From the NCBI GenBank assembly GCA_964538025.1, contig CAZICZ010000001.1, positions 1 to 64,000 of the forward strand: DNA of 64,000 bases, in the 5' to 3' direction. The position numbers and the translations under genes were made by a program. This DNA comes from UBA5078 sp964538025 (lineage in GTDB: Bacteria > Pseudomonadota > Gammaproteobacteria > Pseudomonadales > Pseudohongiellaceae). This document shows positions 24,312 to 32,373 of this stretch, piece by piece; the stretch's first letter is position 1; the number at the start of each line of letters is the position of its first letter. The notes under the pieces are model-generated. The model had not been told where the DNA came from and ran no database searches. It saw nothing but the letters and a program-made list of their open reading frames with translations.

Positions 24312-25058
24312 TCATGGATTACGCAGTTTGACGATGAACTGGTCGGTGACCCCGCGGAAGGCAGGGTCGAAGACCGTCTTGCTGCGGTCATCGGCCGGGT
24401 TCGCCAGCAGGTCACTGGTGCCATCGACGATGAACCCCGCCGCACGCGCACCGGCCAGCACCTTGTCCAGTTCGGCGCGGTGCATAGGTCCGTTGTCATT
24501 GCCGGCGTTCCCGGCGTGATCAATCACTCCGAGAATGCCACCGGGTTTCAGCACACGCTTCATCTCGTTCAAAAACTTGCGCTCGGCATCCGGATCAGCG
24601 GAACGGAACAGCTCATGGTATTCCAGTGCTATGACGGCCGCGTCGAGAGAATTGTCCGGCAGACCAAGGTCGGCGGCGTCCCGGTTCACTCGCTCCACGT
24701 TCGCCAGGCGTCCGCCAGCCAGGCGCTCATTAATTGCCTGTTCTGTGCGCGTTCCGCGTTCGCCCTGCAGGGATGCCGGTGCATTCTGCATGTAGACCTT
24801 GCCATTGGCACCCACCGCATTGGAAAGCACCTCGGTGTAATAGCCCCCGGAGGCGATCAGATCCACCACGGTCATTCCCGGGCCGATCCCGAAGAAATCC
24901 AGTGTCTCGGCCGGCTTGCGGCGTGCATCCGCATCCCGATCCGCCTGCGGGCGTGCAGGGTTGGCCAGGGCGGCAGTAAGCGCGGCGGCACTCTGGGCAT
25001 TGCTGGGAAGGGCACTTAGGGCTGCCACGAAGGCGACAGCGACGGTAAACAGTTTCAT
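24312..25058 (-). CDS. Exported class I SAM-methyltransferase-like protein (copy 1)
   Basis: A 248-residue protein with a clear signal peptide (about 1-21, ending SNA-Q). It then shows a class I methyltransferase Rossmann fold: motif I VVDLIASGGYYTEVLS, DAAVIALEYHELF, and LKPGGILGVIDHAG. A secreted methyltransferase is unusual because SAM is not known to be available in the periplasm. A paralogue lies at 30673-31416 and shares KPA, DL-A-GGY, VIDH, LANPADD-SK-VFDP blocks. The family is found in other Proteobacteria but has no established substrate. It might bind another ligand instead. It precedes the sulfur operon by 46 bases on the same strand. Confidence 0.75.
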   Translation of the reverse strand: MKLFTVAVAFVAALSALPSNAQSAAALTAALANPARPQADRDADARRKPAETLDFFGIGPGMTVVDLIASGGYYTEVLSNAVGANGKVYMQNAPASLQGERGTRTEQAINERLAGGRLANVERVNRDAADLGLPDNSLDAAVIALEYHELFRSADPDAERKFLNEMKRVLKPGGILGVIDHAGNAGNDNGPMHRAELDKVLAGARAAGFIVDGTSDLLANPADDRSKTVFDPAFRGVTDQFIVKLRNP

Positions 25059-25231
25059 AACGGCATCCTCGAGTGTTGTGCAGTGTTTTTGTTGTTGTGC
25101 GAGAGCGTTTGCGATGCCATGAATACCACATTCCGTGGCGCTTTCAAATTGGCAACTGTGTCTATCCGTGACACGTCAGGAAGGCTAAGATTGCCCGGCC
25201 ATTTTTCTTCAAAACGGAGTGCGTTTTACGG

Positions 25232-25762
25232 ATGTCCACACCCACCCTGAGAGACGCCACAGCGGACGATGCGCCCGCACTTTGTGCCATCTATAACCCC
25301 TATATTGAACAGACGGTCATCTCCTTTGAGCAGACGCCCGTCACGGTTCCGGAGATGCGGGCCCGCCTCGCACAGATCAACGGTCTCGGGTATCCCTGGC
25401 TGGTGGCTACGGAGGCGACAGGCGCCGTGCTGGGCTATGCCTACGCCAATGCGTGGAAGGCCCGTGCCGCCTATCGACACAGCGTGGAAGTGACCGTCTA
25501 CCTCGATCGCAGCGCCACCGCTCGCGGCCTGGGAACCGCCCTGTACGCGGCGCTGTTTGCCCGCCTGAAGGCGCACGGCGGAATTCACGCCGTCGTCGCC
25601 TGCATCGCCCTGCCCAACGCCCACAGTGTTGCCCTGCACGAAAAATTTGGCATGCGGCAGGCGGGGATTTTCAAGGAGGTGGGATTCAAGTTTGGCCAGT
25701 GGCAGGATGTAGGGTATTGGCAATGCCTGCTGCACGAGACGACACCCGTGGCGCCCCTCTGA
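25232..25762 (+). CDS. PAT/Bar-like GNAT acetyltransferase
   Basis: A 176-residue GNAT enzyme of the phosphinothricin-acetyltransferase-like (Pat/Bar/MddA) group. The opening RDATADDAPALCAIYNPYIE and the AYRHSVEVTVYLDRSATARGLGTALY stretch are diagnostic, with the acetyl-CoA loop RGLGTAL. Relatives acetylate phosphinothricin or methionine sulfoximine/sulfone, so methionine-derivative detoxification is likely, though substrate choice is not readable. AAAACGGAGTGCGTTTTACGG precedes the start. It is 21 bases upstream of the GFA gene and probably co-transcribed with it. Confidence 0.86.
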   Translation: MSTPTLRDATADDAPALCAIYNPYIEQTVISFEQTPVTVPEMRARLAQINGLGYPWLVATEATGAVLGYAYANAWKARAAYRHSVEVTVYLDRSATARGLGTALYAALFARLKAHGGIHAVVACIALPNAHSVALHEKFGMRQAGIFKEVGFKFGQWQDVGYWQCLLHETTPVAPL

Positions 25763-25783
25763 TTCCGTCCAAGGAGACTGCTC

Positions 25784-26272
25784 ATGACCGACACGTTCAC
25801 TCCCGTTGAGGGCCACTGCACCTGCGGCAAGGTGCGTTATCGCATGGCACGCCGTCCGCTGTTCATTCACGCGTGCCATTGCACCTGGTGCCAGCGGGAA
25901 ACCGGCACCGCTTTCGCGTTGAACGCCTTGATAGAGAGCGATGAGGTCACGCTGGTATCCGGGACTCCGGAATCCATTTTGACCCCCAGCAACAGCGGAA
26001 AGGGGCAGCATATTGTGCGTTGCCCGGACTGCCGTGTGGCCGTGTGGAGTCATTACGCGGGTGCCGGATTCGGCCTGATGTTTGTGCGCGTTGGCACGCT
26101 GGAGCATCCGGAATCGTTTGCGCCGGATATTCACATTTTTACGTCCACGAAACTGCCGTGGGTGGTTCTTCCCGACGGCGTGCCGGCCGTGCCGGAGTAC
26201 TACAAATCGTCAGACACCTGGCCGGCAGAGAGTCTGGAGCGGCGGGCGCGCCTGTTTGCTAAGCCGGGCTAA
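25784..26272 (+). CDS. GFA-family (CENP-V/GFA domain) zinc protein
   Basis: A 162-residue GFA-domain protein. The zinc-binding cysteines are clear: HCTCGKVRY, ACHCTWCQRETGTAF and CPDCRVAVWS. The family was named for glutathione-dependent formaldehyde-activating enzyme, but most members have no demonstrated activity with formaldehyde. AAGGAGACTGCTC precedes the ATG. Its last four bases overlap the convergent PepSY membrane protein gene. Confidence 0.86.
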   Translation: MTDTFTPVEGHCTCGKVRYRMARRPLFIHACHCTWCQRETGTAFALNALIESDEVTLVSGTPESILTPSNSGKGQHIVRCPDCRVAVWSHYAGAGFGLMFVRVGTLEHPESFAPDIHIFTSTKLPWVVLPDGVPAVPEYYKSSDTWPAESLERRARLFAKPG

Positions 26273-27447
26273 TCGGACGCCTGCGGCAAGGAGGAAGACA
26301 TCGATGCCCGCGCTGCCTGCGATCGTTGCAGGCGCAACTGCCAGCGCCTGAACCGTCGCCAAGCCAAGGCAAAGCCCGTCCACACCATCACCACCGCGGC
26401 ACCCGACACCACGCCGGCGACTGTCTGTCCCGGAATTCCCAACGCCTCGCCCGTGTGCAGGAAACGCACCCATGAACGCGCCTGGCGACCGGCACTCTGG
26501 CTGTCAAAGGGCAGCCATGACAGAGTGTCCCCGCGATAGGCATCGAGCTGAAGCGTATGACGTTTCTGAGGCTGGCCACCGGTTCCCTCATCGATAGTCA
26601 CGTTCAGCAGAGCGCTGCCCCGCTGAGGCAGCGCCAGCGTCAGGGTGCGCCAGTCGGAGGAATAGGTCCCGGCAGTCTCCACCAGCGATTCCAGCGGCAG
26701 GGACGTGCCCGAGGCAGGCGCCGCAGCCTCCAGCACGACCCCGGGCGCGGGCTGTCCGCGCACGGGAACCTCTTCACCGGCCAGACGGTAGACCAGGGCA
26801 TTCGCCCACGCGTAATTGAACACAGTCGCCGTCGCCACGATGACAGCCAGAGGAATGGCACACCAGAATCCCAGCACATGGTGCCAGTTGTAATCCCGCG
26901 CCTGTCCGCGGCGAGCGGCGGGGTGGAACCACAGACGCAAACGCAGCGTGCTCCACCGAATGACGGCGGGCAGCCACAAATACACTCCGCTGAGAATCAG
27001 AAACAGAAACATCAGATTGGCCGCACCGGTCACGACGCGCGCCGTATCGCGCCCCTCACCGGACACATTGAACCAGCGATGCCAGCCGCGCACTGTGGCA
27101 AAGAAGCGGGAAAGCGAGTCGTCCGGCGGTGCAAGGGTCTCGCCAGTATAGGGGTTAAGTATCACGGACTGGCTGCGGCCTTCGCGCAGGATGACGGGCG
27201 CGTCGGAGGAGGACGACAGCACCACCGTGTCGGGCGCAAACTCGCCCGCGGCGGCGCCAGCAATCAGGGTATCCAGCGAGAGGCGGGACTGACTGGGAGC
27301 GGGCGGAACCACAGCCACCTCTGTCTGCATCGCCACCATCTGGCGCTCATAGGTCAGAATGACACCGGTCAGCGACATCATCAGAATGACGGTGCCGGCG
27401 ACAACACCACAGAACAGATGCATCCAGAAAATCAGGGTTCGAGCCAT
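26269..27447 (-). CDS. PepSY-associated membrane protein (iron-uptake type)
   Basis: A 392-residue membrane protein of the PepSY-TM family. It starts with RTLIFWMHLFCGVVAGTVILMMSLTGVI, has PepSY-like loops (VILNPYTGETLAPPDDSLSRFF, WHRWFN), and further helices at about 140-160, 190-215 and 345-365. Relatives (PiuB/FpvG types) reduce or release iron from siderophores taken up by TonB receptors. A Fur-box-like site at 27478-27496 lies 31 bases upstream, which supports iron control. It is a single gene, and its 3' end overlaps the GFA gene by four bases. Confidence 0.8.
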   Translation of the reverse strand: MARTLIFWMHLFCGVVAGTVILMMSLTGVILTYERQMVAMQTEVAVVPPAPSQSRLSLDTLIAGAAAGEFAPDTVVLSSSSDAPVILREGRSQSVILNPYTGETLAPPDDSLSRFFATVRGWHRWFNVSGEGRDTARVVTGAANLMFLFLILSGVYLWLPAVIRWSTLRLRLWFHPAARRGQARDYNWHHVLGFWCAIPLAVIVATATVFNYAWANALVYRLAGEEVPVRGQPAPGVVLEAAAPASGTSLPLESLVETAGTYSSDWRTLTLALPQRGSALLNVTIDEGTGGQPQKRHTLQLDAYRGDTLSWLPFDSQSAGRQARSWVRFLHTGEALGIPGQTVAGVVSGAAVVMVWTGFALAWRRFRRWQLRLQRSQAARASMSSSLPQASD

Positions 27448-27477
27448 CGCGGAAGTTCACAGGGTAATTAATTGGAT

Positions 27478-27496
27478 GCTAATGATAATAATTCCT
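27478..27496 (-). promoter_or_regulatory. Fur-box-like site
   Basis: The 19 bases at 27478-27496 (GCTAATGATAATAATTCCT) match 14 of 19 positions of the classical Fur box (GATAATGATAATCATTATC), including an uninterrupted TAATGATAAT core. It lies 31 bases upstream of the PepSY membrane protein, whose relatives act in iron uptake, and 110 bases upstream of the divergent exported hydrolase. Confidence 0.6.
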
Positions 27497-27605
27497 ATTT
27501 AGCTTTGCAAGCAATCCCCCCGCTTTCCCTGTCTTTGCAGCCATGCTCTACTACGGCATCCCCGCACGGGGACCTCCACAACTACAACAGCACACGAGGC
27601 AACAC

Positions 27606-29621
27606 ATGCACGGCATCCGTTCTCTTCTGGCAGGTTTTAGCCTGCTGGCCATCAGCAGCTATTCATACGCCGACGTCACGCAGATTGATATTCACGAGCG
27701 CGAAATGCTCGGAGAGGCGGGCTCGCAGGTGCGCTATGAGGCCATCCGGGGGCTTCTGCATTTCGCGCTTGATCCCACCCTTGCGGCCAATCAGATCATC
27801 GTCGATATCGGCCTTGCGCCCCGCAATGCGCAGGGACTGGTGGAATTCAGTGCGGACTTCGAATTGCTGGTGCCGCGCGGCGCCGTGCAAAGCAATACCC
27901 TTTTCTACTACGTGAACAACCGGGGTGGCAGCACCCTGCCTCCGGAAGACTCGCTGGAACACCCGCTGGCACAACGCGGCTACACCTTTCTTTCTACCGG
28001 CTGGATCAATGAACTCGCCCCCGGCGGCAACCGTCAGCGTCTGCACGCGCCGGTTGTGGGCAGTGCGAAGGAGCCGGTGACCGGCATGGTGCGCTACGAA
28101 ATCATCACCAACCGCGCGGAAAACAATGTCAACATCGCAGGCGACAACCACCTCGCCTACGCACCCAGCACGGTGGAAATGACAGAGGCCACCCTGAGCC
28201 GACGTGTCAATCAGGGGGATCCGCGAGAGATGATTCCCCGCGACCAGTTCAGCCTTCAGACCACGCCCGTCGCCGACAGCAATCAGGTGCTGGTCACTCT
28301 CGTGCTCAATGGCGGACTAGCCCCCGGCGTCCTCTATGAACTGATGTACGAAGCCAAAGATCCGGTGTTAGGAGGAGCAGGACTGGCCGGCATACGCGAC
28401 GCCGTTTCCCTCCTGCGCCATGGGACGCCAGACGCCTCTGTCAGCGCACAGCTCGAGGCGCTTTCTCTGCCCGAGATACAGCACACAGTGAGCTGGGGGA
28501 ATTCACAAAGCGGGCGTCTCCTGCGCCAGTACCTGTATCAGGGATTCAATGCAGATAACGCCGGCAGGCGCGTCTTTGACGGAGTCGTGCCCGTCATTGC
28601 GGGCGGCGGTTTCGGCATGTTCAACATGCGTTTTGCGATGCCAACGCGCACCAACGGGCAACATGAAAACCTGCTGTATCCGAACGATTTCTTTCCGTTC
28701 ACCTACGGGGAAAGCACCGATCCCTTCACCGGGATGACAGACGGGATTCTGCAACGTGCACGCGCCAGCAATACCGAACCCAAGGTCATGCACATCCAGA
28801 CCTCGAATGAATACTGGATTCGCGGAGGCTCCCTCGCCCACACCAACCCGGAAGGCACGGCAGACGCCATCATCCCGGAGAATGTGCGCTTCTATTCGAT
28901 CGGCGGATCACAACACGGATCGGGAAACGGCGTCCCCAGCGACCGCGCGACGTCCGGGCAATTGCCGGCCAACCCCAATATGTGGACGCCGATTGCCAAC
29001 ACACTGCTCGTGGCCATGGCCGAGTGGGTCAGCCACGACACCGCTCCGCCCCCTAGTCGCTATCCCCGCATTGCCGACGGGTCGCTGGTGGCATCCCACC
29101 TCGACGGGAACACGATCAACCCCGATGCCTGGCATGCCCTGCCGGGCATCGCCCACCCCAAGGCCATGTACCATGTCGGCTATGCGGATTTCGGCCCGCA
29201 GTTTCGCACTGCCGGCATCGTCGGGCGCCACCCCATGAGCAGCGATCGGTGGTATGGCGGCCGGGTCCCTCGCGTCAATAGCGACAACAATGACCTTGGG
29301 CAGAGCATGGTGCTGCCTCCGCTGACGTCCGTGCCGCTGGGGACCTTCATCCCCTGGAATTTGCGCAATGCCGCTACCGGCGCAGAAACGGAACTGGCGC
29401 GCCTGACCGGGGGTTATCTCCCCTTCGCGCGCAGCACCGCGCAGGCGCGGGAGTCGCAGGACCCGCGACCGGCGCTGGACTCCCGCTATGCCAGCGTGCA
29501 GGCGTATTTGCAGGCCTATGACGCGGCGCTGGAGAATCTGATTGCAGAGGGATTTCTGTTGCCGGAGTATCGCGACACCTATCGCGCGCTGGCCCGCAAG
29601 AACCAGTCCGTTCTGGAATGA
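27606..29621 (+). CDS. Large exported alpha/beta hydrolase-domain protein
   Basis: A 671-residue exported protein of the 'alpha/beta hydrolase domain-containing' family seen in environmental Proteobacteria. The signal peptide is about 1-22 (SYADV region). The nucleophile elbow is WGNSQSGRLLRQY, with the serine in the G-N-S-Q-S-G motif, and long non-helical N-terminal beta-rich stretches precede it. Substrate is unknown; family members resemble ester or lactone hydrolases. The start is ATG 27606, giving the signal peptide; the in-frame ATG at 27543 would place a polar run ahead of it. Divergent from the PepSY gene, with the Fur-box-like site between them. Confidence 0.75.
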   Translation: MHGIRSLLAGFSLLAISSYSYADVTQIDIHEREMLGEAGSQVRYEAIRGLLHFALDPTLAANQIIVDIGLAPRNAQGLVEFSADFELLVPRGAVQSNTLFYYVNNRGGSTLPPEDSLEHPLAQRGYTFLSTGWINELAPGGNRQRLHAPVVGSAKEPVTGMVRYEIITNRAENNVNIAGDNHLAYAPSTVEMTEATLSRRVNQGDPREMIPRDQFSLQTTPVADSNQVLVTLVLNGGLAPGVLYELMYEAKDPVLGGAGLAGIRDAVSLLRHGTPDASVSAQLEALSLPEIQHTVSWGNSQSGRLLRQYLYQGFNADNAGRRVFDGVVPVIAGGGFGMFNMRFAMPTRTNGQHENLLYPNDFFPFTYGESTDPFTGMTDGILQRARASNTEPKVMHIQTSNEYWIRGGSLAHTNPEGTADAIIPENVRFYSIGGSQHGSGNGVPSDRATSGQLPANPNMWTPIANTLLVAMAEWVSHDTAPPPSRYPRIADGSLVASHLDGNTINPDAWHALPGIAHPKAMYHVGYADFGPQFRTAGIVGRHPMSSDRWYGGRVPRVNSDNNDLGQSMVLPPLTSVPLGTFIPWNLRNAATGAETELARLTGGYLPFARSTAQARESQDPRPALDSRYASVQAYLQAYDAALENLIAEGFLLPEYRDTYRALARKNQSVLE

Positions 29622-29630
29622 CACTGCGTC

Positions 29631-29852
29631 TTACCGCAGCAGGGGATAGAGCAGAGTCTCGATACCGTTGCGTTTGATCTCAAACACCAGGGCAAGTTGC
29701 TCACCGAGCTTGCCCGGCGGAAATCCCTGCCGGTGAAACCACACGAGGTAGGGTTCCGGCAACTCGAGCAGTCGCCTCCCCTGATACTTGCCAAAGGGCA
29801 TGACCTGATTGATGGCCTCCAGCAGCAGGCGCTCGTCCATGGGGAGGGTCAT
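29631..29852 (-). CDS. DUF3820 protein
   Basis: A 73-residue DUF3820 protein; MPFGKYQGRRLLELPEPYLVW is the family signature (MPFGKYKG...LP..YL.W), followed by a short helix (GEQLALVFEIKRNG). The family is unstudied apart from links to exonuclease-like small proteins. The start overlaps the stop of the upstream racemase by four bases (29849-29852), so the two genes are coupled. Convergent with the exported hydrolase, nine bases away. Confidence 0.85.
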   Translation of the reverse strand: MTLPMDERLLLEAINQVMPFGKYQGRRLLELPEPYLVWFHRQGFPPGKLGEQLALVFEIKRNGIETLLYPLLR

Positions 29853-30538
29853 GTCAATGCCAGGCGCACGGCCTGTTCGGCGTGAATGGCGGTGGTATCA
29901 AACAGGGCGACCGGCGTGTCTTCCTGCTGTACGAGCAGCGCGATTTCGGTACATCCGAGGATCACACCTTGCGCCCCTCTCGTTGCCAGGGAATCGATGA
30001 TGGCCAGATACTCTGTTTTCGACCTCTCGTTCAATACCCCAAGACACAACTCCCCGTAGATGACCTCGTGTACGCGCTGTCGCTGTGGCGCATCGGGCAC
30101 GATGACCTCGATGCCGGCCGCCTCGAGTCGTTCGCGGTAAAACGCTTCTTCCATCGTAAACCGGGTGCCGAGCAGACCGACGCGCGAGATATCCGCCTCG
30201 CGCAGCACGGCGGCCGTGGCATCGGCAATGTGCAGCAGGGGAATGTGCAAGCGCGCCTGAATCTGGGGCGCAAGCTTGTGCATGGTGTTGGTACAAATGA
30301 GCAAGAAATCGGCTCCGGCGCGCTCCAGCCCCACGGCGGCCTCTGCCAGCTGATCAGCCAGTGCCTCCCAATCACCGCTGTGCTGAAGGTCCTCGATGGG
30401 CGCGAAATCCACACTGTGCAACAGAATCTTTGCCGAATGCAGGCCTCCCGCCCGGGCACGCACTCCTTCATTGAGGGCACGGTAATAACTCAGGGTGGAT
30501 TCCCAGCTCATGCCGCCCAGCATGCCAATCGTTTTCAT
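29849..30538 (-). CDS. ygeA: Aspartate/glutamate racemase family protein (YgeA-like)
   Basis: A 229-residue aspartate/glutamate-racemase-family enzyme. TIGMLGGMSWEST is the opening strand, CTNTMHKL carries the first catalytic cysteine, and GCTEIALL carries the second, as in two-cysteine PLP-independent racemases. YgeA of E. coli acts on homoserine and other amino acids with low activity; the substrate here is not known. It is cytoplasmic. It is followed, with a four-base overlap, by the DUF3820 gene. Confidence 0.85.
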   Translation of the reverse strand: MKTIGMLGGMSWESTLSYYRALNEGVRARAGGLHSAKILLHSVDFAPIEDLQHSGDWEALADQLAEAAVGLERAGADFLLICTNTMHKLAPQIQARLHIPLLHIADATAAVLREADISRVGLLGTRFTMEEAFYRERLEAAGIEVIVPDAPQRQRVHEVIYGELCLGVLNERSKTEYLAIIDSLATRGAQGVILGCTEIALLVQQEDTPVALFDTTAIHAEQAVRLALT

Positions 30539-30672
30539 GGAGACTCCTGTGCAGAGGAAGCGCGCAGTCTAGCGGGGAGATCACGCGATGTGCAAACGAG
30601 GTTTCACTTGCTCATGCGCCTCGACGGGGTAAGATGCCCCTCATCCCATTCACCGATTCTGTCGAGGTCACC

Positions 30673-31416
30673 ATGCGCACACCACTCCCCTCTTTGCTCC
30701 TGTGCCTGTTCCTGTCGCTTGTGGGCACCGCTGCCCAGGCCGATGTCTACGACGACGCTGTGGCCAATGTGTATCGCCCGGAAGCCGACCGCAGCCGCGA
30801 CTTGGAAAACAAGCCTGCGGATCTGATGCGCTTTGCTCATATTGCGGCGGGCGAAACGGTGCTCGACCTGTTTGCCGGCGGGGGGTATTTCTCCGAACTG
30901 CTCGGTTTCGTCGTGGGACCGACCGGCACGGTGCTGATGCACAATAATCTTGCCTACCAGGGTTTCGCGGGGGAAGGGATTGCGGCGCGGCTTGCCGATA
31001 GCCGACTCGCCAACGTGACCGGTGTCTTTGCAGAACTGGAAGCGCTCGGCATTCCCGAGCATTCGGTGGATGTGATCTGGGTGAGCATGGCGTATCACGA
31101 TGTGTACTACGTGGCCGACGGCTGGACGGTGACACCCGACACGTTCTTTCCCGCGCTGCGCTCGGTACTCAAGCCCGATGGCCAGGTGATCGTTATCGAC
31201 CACCTCGGCAGCACCGGAACCGGCTCCTCGCTGGGCAACACCCTGCACAGGATTGATCCGGAATTCACCAAGGCGGATTTCGCGGCGCACGGTTTTCGTT
31301 TCGTGGAGGAATCCGGGGTGCTGGCAAACCCGGCGGACGATCTGAGCAAAAATGTGTTTGATCCCGCGATTCAGGGCAAGACGGCAAAATTTGTCTTTCG
31401 CTTTGCCCCGCAGTAA
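30673..31416 (+). CDS. Exported class I SAM-methyltransferase-like protein (copy 2)
   Basis: A 247-residue paralogue of 24312-25058. The signal peptide is about 1-21 (AAQA-D). Motif I reads VLDLFAGGGYFSELLG and the following blocks (SVDVIWVSMAYHDV, LKPDGQVIVIDHLG, LANPADDLSKNVFDP) match copy 1. The start is ATG 30673 behind CGAGGTCACC; the longer frame from 30634 would move the signal peptide inward. Like copy 1 it should be exported although it keeps the SAM-binding glycine motif. It is a single gene, convergent with DUF2164 after 12 bases. Confidence 0.75.
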   Translation: MRTPLPSLLLCLFLSLVGTAAQADVYDDAVANVYRPEADRSRDLENKPADLMRFAHIAAGETVLDLFAGGGYFSELLGFVVGPTGTVLMHNNLAYQGFAGEGIAARLADSRLANVTGVFAELEALGIPEHSVDVIWVSMAYHDVYYVADGWTVTPDTFFPALRSVLKPDGQVIVIDHLGSTGTGSSLGNTLHRIDPEFTKADFAAHGFRFVEESGVLANPADDLSKNVFDPAIQGKTAKFVFRFAPQ

Positions 31417-31428
31417 TGGAGCAGGCGC

Positions 31429-31686
31429 TTAACGACGCGTAAAGCCGGTGGCCCGTTCCAGATCGAGAATGGCGTCGCTGACCTCATCCAGGCGACTCGC
31501 GAGGATCGCCTGCGCATCGTAGAGTCCCCGGTTATAAAAGTAGGGGCCTATCTCGTTCGCGAAAAAATCCAGCAGGAATTCGGCGTCAAACTGGCCGATT
31601 TCCTGCTCCAGTGTTTCCTCGAAAAACGTCTGCACGCGGGCGATAATCGCCTGCTTTTCCTGTCGGGAGAATTGGATTTCGGCCAT
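31429..31686 (-). CDS. DUF2164 protein
   Basis: An 85-residue DUF2164 protein: EIQFSRQEKQAIIARVQTFF, then IGQFDAEFLLDFFANEIGPYFYN and GLYDAQAIL, which are the family blocks. It is acidic and helical with no known function. It lies nine bases after lepB on the same strand and is probably the last gene of the madL-madM-synthetase-lepB run. Confidence 0.85.
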   Translation of the reverse strand: MAEIQFSRQEKQAIIARVQTFFEETLEQEIGQFDAEFLLDFFANEIGPYFYNRGLYDAQAILASRLDEVSDAILDLERATGFTRR

Positions 31687-31695
31687 CGTGATTCC

Positions 31696-32349
31696 TCACT
31701 GCAAGGGCTGCCACAGACGTTCGCTCCGTGGCAGATAGAAATGGTCGTAATCCAGAGACAGCACAATGCGCGTGGCATTGCCGATGATTTCCGAACGCGG
31801 CACAAAGCCAATCACCCGAGAGTCTGAGCTGTTGTCGCGATTGTCCCCCAGCGCCAGATAGACCCCCTCCGGCACGGTGACCGGGCCGAATGACGAGAGG
31901 CGTGAACCTTTCTCCCGGATCCGCACCGTGTGGGGCACGCCTGGCAGCGCTTCGGTTTGATCGATCTCGGGCAGGGACACCGACAGCACCTCGTAATCCA
32001 GCGTCTGCCCGTTGAGGGTGAGCACGTTATCCGTCATAGACACCACGTCACCGGGAATCCCGATGACCCGCTTCACAAGCCGAAGGTTCGCAGCATCGGA
32101 ATTGAACACGATGATGTCACCACGTTGCGGGTCCGCGAGTTTTTTCAGGGAGGTGTACACGAAGGGCACCTGAATGTCGTACGCCAGTTTGTTCACCAGA
32201 ATACGATCGCCCTCCACGATGGTGGGCTTCATCGACCCGCTGGGCACCTCGTTCCAGTCGGCAATACCGCTGCGAAACACCGACATCAGAAAGAGAAACA
32301 CAAAGAAACTGCGGCTCTCCCGCAAAAACCGCAACACGGACTCACGCAT
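31696..32349 (-). CDS. lepB: Signal peptidase I
   Basis: A 217-residue type I signal peptidase, which cleaves Sec and Tat signal peptides at the periplasmic face. The catalytic serine is S39 (PSGSM, 36-40) and the general-base lysine is K93 (VKRVIGIPGD). The late GDNRDNSSDSR box is present. It has one membrane anchor (about 13-30), so it is the short single-span form rather than the two-span E. coli form of about 324 residues. It follows the acyl-CoA synthetase after 25 bases. A second lepB elsewhere in the genome is likely, as short copies are often additional. Confidence 0.92.
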   Translation of the reverse strand: MRESVLRFLRESRSFFVFLFLMSVFRSGIADWNEVPSGSMKPTIVEGDRILVNKLAYDIQVPFVYTSLKKLADPQRGDIIVFNSDAANLRLVKRVIGIPGDVVSMTDNVLTLNGQTLDYEVLSVSLPEIDQTEALPGVPHTVRIREKGSRLSSFGPVTVPEGVYLALGDNRDNSSDSRVIGFVPRSEIIGNATRIVLSLDYDHFYLPRSERLWQPLQ

Positions 32350-32373
32350 CGTTACTGGCTCCCCTTGACAGGT

